Assembly (NCBI GenBank): GCA_030147065.1
Contig: JASLAP010000706.1
Span: forward strand, 1 to 34,050
Origin: Pseudonocardia sp.
Lineage (GTDB): Bacteria > Actinomycetota > Actinomycetes > Mycobacteriales > Pseudonocardiaceae
Length of the DNA: 34,050 nt
Direction of reading: 5' to 3'
The position numbers and the translations under genes were made by a program. The notes below the pieces were generated by a model. That model made no database searches and was not told the origin of the DNA. It saw nothing but the letters and a program-made list of their open reading frames with translations. Shown here one piece after another: positions 15,001 through 30,000 of this stretch (position 1 is its first letter; every line of letters begins with the position of its first letter).

Positions 15001-18000
15001 TCGCGGATCAGCGTCTCCACCGCCCACGGTCCCCGCAGCGAGATGTAGGAGGCCTTGTTGGTGCACGCCACGGTCGAGGTGAACCGGTAGGCCGGCAGCC
15101 GGTACGGACCGGGCAGCATGTGGCCCGCGATGCCGGTGACCACCGGAGCCGGCGGCATGATCGGGTAGGCGCCGTTGTTCATCACCATGTCCACCCGGAA
15201 ACCGAGCAGGGTGCCGTCCGCCCGCACCGCGGCCTCGATGGTGACCGTCTCGTCACGTGCGGCGCCCGCCGCGGTCAGGTTCTCGTTGCGGTCCTCGACC
15301 CACTTGAGCGAGGCGCCCAGGTGCTTGGCCGCCGCACACAGGGCGACGTCCTCCCGGTAGATCGAGAACTTCAGACCGAAGCTGCCGCCGATGTCGCCGG
15401 TGACCACCCGCATCAGATGGATCGGCTGGTTGATGAAGCCGGCCAGGAGCAGCCGCAGCAGGTGCGACGTCTGGGTGGAGGCCTCGTAGGTGAGCGCCCC
15501 GGTGGAGCGGTCGTAGGTCGCGACCCCGCCGCGGCCCTCCATCGGGGCGCAGCCCCACCGGTGCTGGTCGATCCGGTCGGTCAGGACGTGGTCGGCCTCG
15601 GCGAACGCCGCATCGACGTCGCCGTGCACGATCTCGCCGGTGTGGACGACGTTGCCCGGCACGTCGTCGAACAGCTGCGGCGCCCCCTCGGCCAGCGCCT
15701 GCTGCGACGACACGACCGGCTCGAGCAGGTCGTACTCCACCTCGATCAGCCCGGCGGCGTCCTCGGCGACGTACCGGTCGCTCGCGACGACGAGCGCCAC
15801 CGGCTCGCCGACGTAGCGGACCGTTCCGGTGGCCAGCGCCGCGTAGGCGGGGCTGCGCAGCCCCGGGATCGGCGCGCCGAGGTTGATCGGGTTGGTCAGC
15901 GTCGCCATCTCCTCGCCGGTGATGACGGCGACGACGCCCTCCACCTGCCGGGCCGCCGCCACCTCCATCCCGACGATGCGGGCGTGCGGGACGGTGCTGC
16001 GGACGAAGTGGCAGGTCAGCGTGCCCCGCTCCTGCACGTCGTCGATGTAGCGCCCGGTCCCGGTCAGGATCCGCACGTCCTCGCGGCGCTTGACCCGGGC
16101 CCCGACGAGCCCACCCACCACGCTGGAGCTCATCGCCCCTCCTCCGCTCCGGTCGCGGCGGCCAGCGCGGCCTCGGCGCCGTCGACGATCGCCTGGTAAC
16201 CGGAGCAGCGGCAGATGTTGCCCGAGAGCTCCTCGCGGATCTCGGTGCGCGTCCGCGGGCAGGGGCGCCCGGCCCGCGCGTCCTGCTCCATGCCGTAGAT
16301 CGTCATCACGAAGCCCGGCGTGCAGAAGCCGCACTGGAAGGCCCCGCTCTCCCACAGCGCGGACTGCACCGGGTGCATCTGGCCCGGCTCCGCGATGCCC
16401 TCGACGGTCCTGACCTCGTGGCCGTCGGCGTGCACGGCCAGGGCGAGGCAGGCGCGGACCGTATCGCCGTCGAGCAGGACGGTGCAGGCGCCGCAGACCC
16501 CGTGTTCGCACCCCAGGTGCGTGGCCGTCAGCCCCAGGTCGAGGCGCAGGAAGTCGGCCAGCGTCCGGCGCGGCTCGACGCTGGCCCTGCGGACCGTCCC
16601 GTTGACGGTCACCGTGATCTCCCGATCGGTCACCGGTTCCCCCTCGCGCGATCGGTGGCGGTCCCGAGGGCACGCCGGACGAGCACGCCTGCGACGTGCT
16701 TTCGGTAGGCGCCGGACGCGTGCACGTCCGTCGCCGGGTCCAGGGCCGCCGAGGTGGCGGCGGCTGCTGCGGCGAACGCGTCCTCGCCCGGAGCCGCCCC
16801 GCGGAGCCCGGTCTCGGCCTCGAGCGCCCGCAGCGGAGTCAGACCGACCCCGGACACCGCGATCCGGGCCGCGGCGATCACGTCGCCCTCGAGCCGCACG
16901 TGAGCGGCGACGCCGGCCATCGCGAAGTCCCCGTGCCGGCGGGCGACCTCGACGAACGCCGCGCCGCACCCGGGCCCGTCGACGGGAAACCGGACCGCGG
17001 TGAGCAGCTCCTCCTCGGCCAGGGCGGTGGACAGGAACCCGTCGAAGAACTGCGACGCGGGCACGGTCCGCTCCCCCGCCGGGCCCCGGACGACCATCTC
17101 GGCGTCGAGGCACAGCGCCACGGCCGGCATCTCCGCCGCCGGGTCGGCGTGGGCGATGCTCCCGCCGACAGTTCCGCGGTTGCGGATGGCGGGGTGCCCG
17201 ACGAGGCCCAGTGCCTCGACGAGCAACGGCACCGAGCCGGCCACCTCCGGGGAGCGCTCGGCCGCCCGCTGGCGGCACATCGCGCCGATCGTCAGGCAGT
17301 CGCCCTCGCGCGAGATGCCCGAGATGCCGTTGATCCCGTTCAGGTCCACCACGTGCAGCGGCTGGCTCAGCCGCAGGTTGAGCAGGGGCATCAGGCTCTG
17401 GCCACCCGCCATGACCTTGGCGTCGCTCGGGTCGTCGAGCCCCGAGAGGACCTTGACGGCCTCGTCGACCGAAGTCGGGGACCAGTACTCGAAAGGTGCC
17501 GGCTTCATCGCTCACCCCTTCCGGAGGCGTCCTGACGTCGAACCGGACACCGGCCTGTCATTGATAACAATGACCCTAGACTCGCGGCGCGAAAAGGGTG
17601 TGTCAAGACCGCACCGCCCGGGGTGCGGGTCACGGCGCAGGACCGGACAGGCTCACACCCCGTACATCTCCCAGCTCAGGACCTCGTCCATCTGCCGCTG
17701 GTAGTGCCGCTCGAAGTAGGCCAGCGTGTCGTCCATGTGCTTGCGCATGGACGCCTCGGCCTTGTCGCCCTCGCCGGACTCGATGCCGGTGCAGACCTGG
17801 TCGTGCGCCTGCCAGACGAGCTTGCGGAACCGACGCGGGTAGTCCACGCCCAGCACCGTCCCGTCGGTGATCCAGTGCAGGGAGTTGATGCAGTAGCCGA
17901 ACAGGGGGTTGCCCGAGCCCCACGCCACCAGGTCGTGGAAGCGGCGGTTCTCGTCGAGGAAGGCCCCACGGTCGTCGAGGTTCGTCCCCATGCGGTCGAC

Positions 18001-21000
18001 CGAGCCGCGGAGATCGGCCAGCAGGCCCTGGTCGCCCCGCTCCGCGCACAGCCGCGCGGTCAACGGCTCCAGCAGCTGCCGGGTCTCGATGACCGCGCGG
18101 AAGGGCGTATCCGCGAACTGCATCAGCAGGGCCAGCGTGCTGGCCAGGTGTCGGGAGTCCGGCGAGGTGATCACGGGACCACCACCCGGGCCCGGACGGA
18201 TCGTGAGGACCCCCTGCAGTTCCAGCACCCGCAGCGCTTCGCGCAGCGTGTTGCGCCCGACGTTGTAGGTCTCCAGCATGTCCCGCTCGGGCGGCAGGTG
18301 GCTGCCCGGCTGCAGGTTCCGGTCCTTGATCTCCTTGACGATTCGCTGGGCTATCACCGTCGCCCGCTTGGGGGGCATGCCGGACGGGACCGAGCGCGGC
18401 GTGACGTCCCTGCGAGCTGTGGTCATGGTCACTCCTGTCGAGCCGGAATATCCTGGCCACAATACTCAGGGATGTTAGGCCTCCGACCCGGGGAACCGGG
18501 CCGGAACCGGTGCCGGGACCCGTTGCCGAGCGCTCGCGACACCGGTTCGGCCCACGCCCCGATCGCCCCGGCCCGCGACCGCGCCAGGGTGCCACTACCG
18601 GGGAGGCCGACGGCCCGCGCATCCGATGCGGCCCGCAGCCGCTCATCCGGCGACGCGCGGCACCCCCGGCCGCGGCAGGATGTCGATCATCATCTGCATC
18701 ATGCCGCCGTCCGCCTCGAGGTTCTGGCCGTTCACGAAGCTGGCGGCGCCGCTGAGCAGGAACGCGATCACCCCGGCCACCTCGGCCGGGTCGCCGATCC
18801 GCCGACTGGCCACCATCTCCAGCCTGCGCCGCAGCGCCTCGGGGTCGGAGTTGAACCGCTCGGCCATCGGCGTGCGCATGATGCCGGGGCTGACCGCGTT
18901 GCTGCGCACGCCCCTGGGGCCCCATTCGACCGCCACCTGGCGGGCGAACATGATCGCCGCGGCTTTGCTCGGCGAGTAGGCACCGGCGCGCGCCTCGGGC
19001 ACCGTCCCGGCCACCGACGAGATCGTGACGATGCTGCCGCTGTGCTGGGCGAGCATCGGGGCGCCGAAGTGCTTGGTGCACAGGAACAGGCCGCGGGCGT
19101 TGACCGCCATCACCCGGTCCCACTCGGCGACGTCGAGGTCCTCCAGGCGCGACCAGCTGATCACGCCCGCGTTGTTGACCAGGCCGTCGATTGTGCCGAA
19201 GTGCCCGACGACCCGCGCGGCCGCGGCTCGGAGCGACTCCTCGTCGACCACGTCGGCCTCGACGGCCAGCGCGCGGCCACCCGCGTCGGCGACCGCCGTC
19301 GCGACGCGCTCGGCCGCAGCCCCGTCGACGTCGAGGACGACGACCGACGCCCCGAGCCGGGAGAGCACGTGCACCGCGCTCTCCCCGAGCCCCTGTCCGG
19401 CTCCGGTCACGACGACGACCTCGCCCTCCAGCGAGACCAGGGCCGCCCTGCTCGTGTCCTGCTGCGCCATGCCGTGCTCCTCCGGTTGCTGCGGGGACGG
19501 GGGCCGTCCGGTCATCGGGCGGACGGCAGAGGTGGCGCGAGGCGCACCGGACAGGACGTCGTCAGGTCCAGCACCGCGTTGACCCTGCCCAACGCGAGCC
19601 ACTTCGCCGCCGAGACCGTCAGGACGACGATCTCCTGGGGGGTGAACCCGGCCCGCGCCCGCTCCCAGAAGGCGTCGTCGAACGCAGCGGCGCCGGCGAC
19701 GAACCGCTCGGCGAACTCGATCGCGAGCCTCTCCCGTGCGGAGTAGCGGTGTCGCTGCGCCGGGTCGCCGACGCCGGCGTAGAAGTCCTCGTCCAGGCCG
19801 TGCGCAGCCATGTCGCCCACCCGGGTGTCCCGGCAGACGACGCAGCCGTTGAGCTCCGCGATGCGCATCCGCGCGGCCTCGGCCACGCGGACCGGGAGCA
19901 CCGAGCACTCCTGGACCACCCGGCTGAACTCGTCGGTCGCCGGGCCCAGCTCCGGGCACAGCTCCCACAACGGTGCGCGGCCGTCCCCGGCCGGCAGGTC
20001 GATGCGACGCACGCCACCTCCCCTCCTCGAGAAATCTATGTATATCGTTATTAGGTGTATCGGCCTTGTCAACCCTCGCAGGAGGGGTGCCGTGCCCGCC
20101 GATAGATCGCGGTGGTCCCGCCAGGACGCCGACCGCACCGACCCAGGAGGCAGCATGGGTGAGCCCGACCCGACCCCCGCCGAGCTGCGCGCCCTCACCC
20201 AGGAGCTCGTGGAGGAGTGGCGCACGCGTTTCGTCCCGCGGTCCGACGCCTGGCTGCGCAGCCCGGACCCCCTGTTCAGCAAGGCGCTGGCCGCCCGCGG
20301 CCTGCTCGGGCTCAGCTGGCCCGCCCCCTACGGGCGCGGGCTGAGCAACCTGCACCGGCTCGCCGTCACCGAGGAGCTGCTGCGAGCGGGCGCCCCGGTC
20401 GCCGCGCACTGGATCGGCGACCGCCAGATCGGCCCCGCTGTGCTGCGCCACGGCACCCCCGAGCTGCAGGCGGAGATCCTGCCGGGGATCGTCTCGTCCG
20501 AGTTCGTGTTCTGCCTCGGGATGAGCGAGCCCGAGGCCGGCTCGGACCTCGCCGCCGTGCGCACCACCGGGACGCGGGTGGACGGGGGCTTCCGGCTCAG
20601 CGGCCGCAAGATCTGGACCAGCGGGGCGCACTACGCCACCCACGCGTACGTGCTCGCGCGCACCTCGCCCGGCGAGCCGGGCCGGGGCCGCCACGCCGGG
20701 CTGACCGAGTTCGTCGTCGACATGGACGCACCCGGTGTCGAGGTCACCCCGATCGTCGACATGTCCGGTGAGCACCACTTCAACGAGGTGCTCCTCGACG
20801 GCGTGCTGGTGCCCGAGCACCGGGTGATCGGTACCGTGGGCGAGGGCTGGCGGCAGGTCACCGAGCAGCTGTCGTTCGAGCGGGGCGGTCCGGAGCGGGT
20901 CCTCACCACCTATCCGCTGCTCACCGAGATCCTCACCGCCGCGGCCCGGCAGGGCGCCCCGCACCTCACCCCGGACCTCGGGCGGCTGACCGCACGGCTG

Positions 21001-24000
21001 GCTGTGCTGCGCACGCTGTGCCAGGACATCGCTCGGCAGCTCGACGCCGGGCGGGCGCCGGTGCAGGAGGCGGCGACCTGCAAGTTCCTCGGCAACGCGT
21101 TCGAGCGCGACGTCCTCGAGCTCGCCCGCGGGCTGGACGACGTGCCTGCGGTGCGGCACGTCCTGCGCGAGGCGCTGCTCGCCTCGCCGGGCTTCTCCAT
21201 CCGCGGCGGCGCCTCCGAGGTGCTCCTGTCGATCATCACGAAGCGGGAGCTGGCGTCGTGAACGGTGCGGTGGGGGCCACCGAGCTGGCCGGGCTGGTCA
21301 CCGAGATCGTCCGGGATCTGGGCGGGAGCCTCGACGCGGAGCGGGCGTCGGCGTTGTGGACGGTGCTGGAGGAGACCGGGTTGTCCCGGATCGGGGTGCC
21401 CGAGGACCTCGGCGGGTCCGGCGGCACGGTCCAGGACGTGCTGGTGGTCGTGCGGACCCTCGCCGAGCACGGCGTGCTGCACCCGCTGGTCGAGTCGACC
21501 ACCGCCGACTGGGTGCTCGCCGGCGCCGACCGCGGCCCGGTCGGGCGGTGCACGCTCGTCTGCGCGGAGTCCGCGGACCCCTCGAGCGGCGATCCGCTCG
21601 AGGTCCCGTGGGCCCGGTGGGCCACCCACGTCCTCGTGGTCGGCGGTGCCGCGCCGACGCCGGGCACCACCGGCGGCACCACCGGCAGAGCCGTCCTGCT
21701 CGACCTGGCCGCACCCGGCACCGACGTGGGGCACGGCGCCGACATCGCGGGTGCGCCGCTGGACCGGGTCTCCCCGGGAGCGAACCCGCAGGTGGCGGTG
21801 CTGGCCGCGCCGTCCGTCGACCGGGTCCGGGCCCGAGCGGGGCTGCTGCGCTGCGCCGTCCTGGTCGGCGCGATGACCGGGGCCTACGCCCTGACCCGCT
21901 CCTTCGTCCGGAAGCGTCACCAGTTCGGCGAGCCGCTCGTGGCGATCCCGGCCGTGGCCACGGCGCTCGCGACCGTGCGCGCGGGGGTGATCCAGGCCGA
22001 GGCGGCACTGGCCCGGGCCCGGGGCCTGCTCGGCGGGCCGGGCGAGCTGAGCGCGGTCGCGGCCGCCCGCGTGGTGTGCGGCGGCGCCGCCACCGAGACC
22101 GCGCGCGTGACCCACCAGCTGCACGGCGCGATGGGCATCACCGTGGAGTACCCGCTGCACCGGTTCACGCGCATCCTCTGGGCGGCGCGCGACGCTGACC
22201 TGGCCGAGCACCGCTGGGCCGAGCTGCTCGGGAGCGAGGCCCTGCGCGGCGAGCGGGGACTCTGGGACGAGCTCACCGCGCCCGCACCCGGCTGAGGCGC
22301 AGGAGAGAGGGGCGGTGGCCGCCGCCCCTCTCCGCCCCGCTACAGCGCGCGCCCGACCCGCTGCCCCTCGCGGACGGCCTCGGTGATCGTGCGGGGCGCC
22401 ACGCTGTCACCTGCCGCGACGACCTGCACCCCGCGCTCCGCGAGCACCGCGGTGAGCTCGTCGCGCACCCGGTTGCCGATCGCCAGCACCACCGCGTCGG
22501 CGGGCCGCTCGAGCTCGGCGTCGGAGAGCGTGTCCCGGAAGCCGACGCCGGCCCCGGTCACCTTCAGCGCCGCCACGTGCGGGAGGAACTCCACGCCCTT
22601 GCGCGCCAGCCGCCGGTGCATCCGCACCACCGTCGAGGAGTCCAGGTTGGCTCCCGCGGACAACCGCGGCGTCGCCACGACGACCCGGGCGCCGCGGTCG
22701 GCCAGGACCTCGGCCGGCAGGTACGCCGGGAAGTGGCCCACCTCGTCGATCACGACCACCGACCTGCCCGTCCAACTGCCGTCGGCACCGATGGCCTCCT
22801 CCGGCGTCAACACCGGGATGCCGGCGTGCGGGATCGACGGCTCGCGCGGGACCGACCCGGCCGCGAGGACGACCGTCGCGAAGCCCTCGTCGCCGAGCAG
22901 GTCCGCGGTCGCCTCGGTCCCGAGCCGGACCTCCACACCGAGCCGGCCGAGCTCGGCGGCCTGGAAGTCGACGAGCTCCGCGAGCTCACGGCGGGCCTCG
23001 ACGCCGGCGGCCAGCAGGACCTGCCCCCCGAGCCGATCGGCGGCCTCGAACAGCACGACGTCGTGACCGCGGCGGGCGGCGGTCAGCGCCGCCTCCATCC
23101 CCGCGGGCCCGCCCCCCACGACCGCCACGCGGCGGGGCTCCGCGGCGGGCTGCTCCGTCCCCTCCCCCAGCTCGGCCTCCCGGCCGACCGCCGGGTTGAC
23201 CGTGCAGGTCAGCGCCCGGTTGGTGTAGAGGTTGCCGAAGCAGCCCTGGTTGCAACCGATGCACGGCCGGACCGTCTCGGGGGCGGTGAGGCTCTTGTGG
23301 ACCCACTGCGGGTCCGCGATCTGCGCCCGCGCCACCGCCACCGCGTCGGCCGAGCCCTCGGTCAGGATCCGCTCGGCGAGCTCGGCGTGCTTGATCCGGC
23401 CCACGGCGATCACCGGCACCGTGACGGCCTTCTTGATCGCGGCCGCGAAGTCGACGAACACGCCGTGCTCGACATCCATCGGCGGCACGATCATCTCGTT
23501 GTGCGCGGACGTGCCCGCGGTGACACTGATGTAGTCGACCAGACCGGTTGCCTCGATGCGCCGCGCCACCTCGACGTAGTCGTCGGTGGTGAGCCCGTCC
23601 GCGCGCAGGTCGCTGCCGTTGAGCCGGACGCCGACCACCCGGTCCTCGCCGAACCCCGCGCGCACCCGCCGGATCGCCTCGAGCAGGAAGCGCGTGCGGT
23701 TGTCGAAGGAGCCGCCCCACCGGTCGGTCCGGCGGTTGTTGACCGGGGACAGGAACTGGATCGGCAGGTACTCGTGGGCGGAGTGCACCTCGACGCCGTC
23801 CACGCGGGACCGGGCAACCACAGCGGCGGTGTGCTGGTAGCCGTCGAGCAGCTCCTCGATCTCCGCCTCGGTCATCGCGTGCGGGATCTCCGGGGATATC
23901 GCGCTGCGCACGTCCGAGGGCGCCCACAGCGCGTGCTGGGTGTCCAGCGAGGCCATCCGCGAGCCGCTGTGCGCGAGCTGCACCCAGGTCTTGCAGCCGT

Positions 24001-27000
24001 ACCCGTGCAACCCGTCGGCGAGCCGGTCCAGCGACGGCACGATCGCCTCGTCGTAGGCGAGCAGGTACTCCGGGAACTTGGGCGCGGTGGGGTGCACCGC
24101 CACGCCCTCGACGACGACGGCTGCGACGCCGCCCTTCGCGCGTTCCAGGTAGTACCGGTACATGCGGTCGCCGACCACGCCGTCCCGCGACATCACCGTC
24201 TGGTGTCCCGGGAAGACCGTGCGGTTCTTCATCTCGAGCCGTCCGCGGTTCAGCGGTGACCCGAGGATGGTGGAGGTCGTCATGGAGGTCCTCGTCGTGG
24301 TGGGAGTCGAGCTTCAGGTGGAGGTGGCCGCCGTCGCCTGGGAGCCCAGGCGTGCGGCGGCGGTCCGCCCCGCGGCGTAGGCCATCGTGGAGCCCGGGCC
24401 GAGCGTCGCGCCCGCGCCCGGGTAACCGGGACCCATCGGGTGGGACGTGGTGTTGCCGGCGGCGTACAACCCGGGGATCGGCTCCCCGAACGCGTCGAGC
24501 GCCCGCCCGCCGCCGTCGGTCACCACGCCGCCCTTGGTGCCGATCACCCCCGAGACGACCTGGACGGCGTAGAACGGCGGTGTCTCGACCGGTCCCAGGG
24601 CGGGATGCGGCGCGTGCTGGTCGCCCCAGTAGCGGTCGTACGCGCTCTCCCCCCGGTGGAAGTCGGGGTCGACGCCGGACCGGGCCCCGGCGTTGAACCG
24701 TTCCAGGGTCTCGACGAGCCCCTGCGCGTCGACCCCGATCCCGGCGGCCAGCGCGGTGGCCGTCGGCGCGGACCGGATCCACGACGGGGTCTCCCGCCCG
24801 GCCCGGTGGCTGAGGAAGCCGTACTCGGAGAGGTGGCGGTGGTCGAAGACGAGCCAGGCCGGCAGGTTCGCGTAGTCGTAGGCGCGCGGGTCGAACAGGT
24901 GGAACGCCTTGGTCATGTCGTTGTAGTTGTGCGCCTCGTTGACGAACCGGCGTCCCGCCCGGTTGACGATCACGCTGTGCGGGCCGGTGCGCTCGAACCG
25001 CAGCAGCGTGGCGGCCTGCGCGCCGTCGGTCTCCTCACCGGGCACCAGCACCATGGGCCCCCACCAGGCCTCCCGCATCGACCCCAGCTTCGCGCCGGCC
25101 TTGGCCGCCATCCGGATCCCGTCCCCGGTGTTGTGCGGGGGGCTGCAGCTGCCGTGCACCGGACCGGACAGGAAGTCGGCCACCATGTCCGGCGCCCACT
25201 CGAACCCGCCGCACGCCAGGACCACCTCGGCGCCCTCGAACCGCACCCCGTCCGCAGCGGTGACCCCGACGACCGCCCCGTCGGACACGAGCAGCCGCTC
25301 GACCGGACAGCTGGTCACGAGCGTCACGCCGAGGTCGGCGCAAGCCTTGACGAGGGGGGCGACCAGCGCCCGGCCGCGGGCGACCAGGCCCCGGTCCGCC
25401 CGCTTCCGCAGCTCGTCCTCCGGGAACCTGGTGAAGATCCGCCACTCCTCGTACTCGCGCATGGTGAACGGCAGGCGGGCGTCCGGGCGCAGGCTCGCGA
25501 CCAGCTCGCCGAGCTGCGTCGCGTCGTACAGCTCCGGGTCGAGCGACCGGCCGCCGGGGTGCGCGCCGTCCCACTCGGGGTGGTAGTCCGGGAAGTTGTC
25601 CATCGGCACCATCCGCAGTGCGGCGCGCCGCTCGAGGAACTCGAGCATCTCGGGCCCGCGGTCCACCAGGGCCGCCAGGACGTCGGGCGCGGTCCGCCCG
25701 GCGGTGACGGCGCCCAGGTAGCGCAGCGCCGAGGCACGGTCGTCGGCGATGCCCAGTTCTCCCATCCGGCGGTTCATCGGGATCCACAGCATCCCGCCGG
25801 ACACCGCCGCCGTCCCGCCGAGGTAGGGGGCCTTCTCCAGGACCGCGACCCGGGCACCGCCGTCGGCGGCCGCCAGCGCAGCGGTGAGCCCGATCGCCCC
25901 TGACCCCACGACGACCACGTCGACGGCTGCCTCGACATCCCCGGACCACACACGCATGACGACTCCTCGACCTGTCGATGGGACGGCCCCCCCGCGGATG
26001 CAGGACCGGCCGGGCGGAGCTTCAGGCGGGGGGGCGGGTGCGCTCGCGGTCCGCGGTCCCCGCGTCCAGACCGATCTCGCGCAGCGGCGCCTTGCGGACC
26101 TTGCCCGACGGCGTCAGCGGCAACGCGTCGGTGAACCGCACGTAGCGCGGCACGGCGAAGTCGGGCAACCGCGGCTCGCACCACCGCCAGACCTCCTCGG
26201 CGGTGAGCTCCGCGCCGGGCTCGGGCACGACGACCAGCAGCAGCTCGTCCTCGCCCGCCTCCGCGTCGGCCGGCACCCCGACCACCGCGCACTCCGCGAC
26301 GCCGGGGTGCGCGAGGATCGGCTGCTCCACCTCGTAGGAGCTGATGTTCTCCCCGCGCCGGCGCAGGGCGTCCTTGAGGCGGTCGACGAAGTAGTACCAG
26401 CCCTCATCGTCGCGGCGCAGCCCGTCCCCGGTGTGGAACCACAGGTTGCGCTGCGCCTCCGCGGTCCGTTCGGGCATCCCGTAGTAGCCCGAGCACATGA
26501 TCCACGGCAGTGACGCGCGCACGACGAGCTCGCCGACCTGGCCGACCGGCACCTCTTCGTCGGTCTCCGGATCGACGATCCGCACGTCGAAGTACCCGTC
26601 GACGAGCAGTCCGGCGGCACCGGGCGGGCGCTCCTCGCCGTACGGGGTCAGGATCGGCATCGCGATCTCGGTGAGACCGAAGTTCTCGACGAAGGCCTCG
26701 ATGCCGAAGCGCTCGGCGAAGTCCTCGGCGATCGCGGTTGCCAGCGGTACCGCGTAGAGGCAGCGCAGGGCGTTGTCGGCGTCGTCGGGCCGGCGCGGCT
26801 GCTTGTGCACCCAGTCCATCATCACGCCGACGAAGTTCGTGACCGTCGCCCCGGACGCGCGCAGCTGGTCCACCCAGCGGCTCGCGCTGAACCTGCGCTG
26901 CAGCACGAACCGGGCACCGGCGATCAGCGCCGGGTAGGCCGCGAGGAACTGGGCGTTGCCGTGGAACAGCGGGCCGACCGACATGTAGACGTCGGCGTCG

Positions 27001-30000
27001 GTGAGGCGGGTGAGCGCGACGCACTCGTCGGCGAAGAAGTACATGTGGGCGTGCGGCATCATCACGCCCTTGGACAGGCCCGTCGTGCCCGAGGTGAACA
27101 GGACGGCGGCGAGGTCCCGGGCGCCGACCTCGGGCAGGGACGCCGGGCGCGCCGCGGCGGTGAGCACGTCGAACGGCTCGGCCGCCCAGCCGGCCTCCCG
27201 CAGCAGCGCCAGCGCGGACTCCGCGACGGCGCCCCGGCCGGTCACGTAGAACGTCCGCACGGCCTTCGCGGCGGGGACGTCGAGGAAGTGCTCGGCGAAC
27301 TCCGGGTCCACGACCGCCGCCCGCGGGTCGACGGTGCGCACCTGGTGCTCGAGGAACGCGCCGCGGTAGGCCGTGTTGATCGGCACCTCGACCAGCCCGG
27401 CGACCGCGGTGCCGAACCACCCGGCGATGTACTCGGCGCTGTTGGCGGCCATGAGCAGGACCCGGTCGCCTGGCTGGCAGCCGCCGTCGAGCAGAGCTCC
27501 CCCGACGCGCTCGGCGACTTCGAGCATCTGGGCGTGGGTCAGGCGCACGTCCTGTCCGGGGACGTCGAGAAAAATCCGGTCGCCGTGCGTGACGGCCCGG
27601 TGCCGGAGCACCGCGGGCAGTGTCCACGTGGAGCGGTCGGCGAAGGTCGGGGTCAGGTCGCGGTAGTACCTCATCGTGGTGCCCTCCCGGGGAAGCGCGG
27701 GGGCCGCTTCTCCAGGAAGGCCGCAGCGCCCTCGCGCATGTCCGGCGACCCGATGGCCTGCACGAGCATCCCGAGGCCCGAGACGAAGTTGTCCCGGCAT
27801 GCGTTCCACCACACGTTCGAAGAGATCTTGGCGATCTCCAGGTAGCGGGGGCTCATCGCGAGCAGCTCATCGGCCCAGCGCGTGACCTCGGCCTCGAGGT
27901 CGTCGTCGTCGACCACGGCGTTGACCCAGCCCAGGTCGAGCGCCTGCTCGGCGGTGTAGCGGCGGCAGAGCATCGCGATCTCCTTCGCCCGCTTCTCCCC
28001 CACCGATACGGCCAGCAGGTTCGTCCCGCCGAGCACCGGGGCACTGCCCACCCGCGGGCCGGTCTGCCCGAGCTTCGCGCTGCGGGCCGCGATCGCGAGG
28101 TCGCAGGCGACGACCAGCTCGTTGCCGCCACCGGCCGCCGCGCCGTTCACGGCGGCGATCACCGGGCGCGGCGAGAGGCGGATGGCCTCGAACAGGTCCA
28201 GCGAGGCGAAGAACATCCCGCGCAGCTCCTCCGGGTCCGGGTCGGCGAGGTCGGCCAGGTAGCCACCGGCGCAGAAGGCCCGACCCGTCCCCGTGACGAC
28301 GATGACCCCGGCCCCGGAGGCGTCCCGCACGGCCCGCGTCAGCTCGGCCCCCATGGCCCGGTCGTAGGCGTTCATCCGGTCCGGCCGGTTCAGCCGGATC
28401 CACGCCACCTCGCCGCGCTGCTCGACCTCGACGTCACCCATCCGCGCCTCCTCCCGGTCAATGATTACTATCACCCTGGTTTTGACCGGTCAATGCGTCG
28501 CCGACCGGCTGCGACCAGTCCTGCACGGAGCGCAGTTAGGGGGCTGACGACGCAGCAGCGGAGGACCGCGGGCTCCTTGTCCGGTCGATCGCGACGCTGC
28601 TAACCTGATAACTATATACATTATCTACTGAGAGGCGAGCGTCGATGACGATGCGCACGATCGGCGACCGGCCCCCCGGGCCCGGCCGCGCCGGCGGACG
28701 GGCCCGCAGGATCCGCACCGCGGCCGCGGTGGCCGCGGTCGCCCTCGTCACCGCCGCGTGCGGTGGCGCGGCCGGCGGCGACGAGGGGGCAGGAGGTGTC
28801 GAGGAGGTCCAGCTGCAGATGGCGAGCTTCCTCAGCCCGACCACCGCACAGGGACAGGCCATCACGTGGTGGATCGAGCAGCTGGAGGAGCGCACCGGGG
28901 GCAGCGTCACCGTCGACCCGTTCTGGGACGCCTCGCTGCTGGGCGCCGAGGAGATCCGCGACGGCGTGCGCGACGGCCGGGTGGAGCTCGGCAACGTGAG
29001 CTACGCCTACACCCCGAGCGACTTCCCGATCACCTCGATCGTCGAGGTGCCGTTCCTGGGCAACAACATCGGCGCCCAGACACGGGCTCTCAACGCCCTG
29101 TACGACACCGACGAGGCCTTCCGCGCCGAGTGGGAGGACAAGCAGGGCATCAAGGTGCTGTCCTTCGTCGGCGTGCCACCGGCCCTGACCGGCGCCAAGG
29201 AGCCGGTCACGACCGTCGAGTGGTACCGGGGGAAGACCGTGCGCGCCAGCGGGTTCTTCGTGCGGGCCCTGGAGGCCGTCGGCGGCAACCCGGCCGCCAT
29301 CGCCGTGCCCGAGACCTACGAGGCGATGCGCACCGGAACGGTCGAGGCCTACGGCGGGCTGATCCTCGACGTGATCACGCCGCTGAGCCTCCACGAGGTC
29401 GGTGGGCACATCCACGACCCGGGCCTGGGCCACTACGCAAACTCGACGTGGACCATGTCGCTGGACACCTGGAACTCGCTCAGCCCCGAGCTGCAGGGCA
29501 TCATCGAGGAGCTCAACGCCGAGTTCCCCGACCAGCTCGTCGCCGCCGCGGAGCGCACCGAGGACGAGGCCTGCACCGAGATCCTCGAGTCCGGCGGGTC
29601 CGCTTCGATCTTCAGCCCGGAGCAGACCCAGATCTGGAAGGACGCGATCGGCGACGCGCCGATGCAGGGGTGGGCGGACAAGGCCGGGAGCGCCGGCGTC
29701 GCGGACCCCGACGCGCTGTACGAGCAGTTCAGAAGCCTCTACCAGGAGGCCGCGGCCGGCGAGTACGCCGACTACCAGTCGGGCATCGAGCGGTGCGCAG
29801 GCAGGCAGCAGTGACCGACGCCGGCGCCCGGGCCCGCTGGGGCCCGCGCGCCGTCGTCGACGCCGTCTCGCGGGCGTTCTCCTGGATCTCGGGAGCGCTC
29901 ACCCTCGTGCTGCTGCTCATGCTGGTGGCCGAGGTCGCCGTGCGCGAGCTGGTCGGGCGGTCACTGCTCGGCACGATCGAGCTGAGCGAGGTCCTGCTCG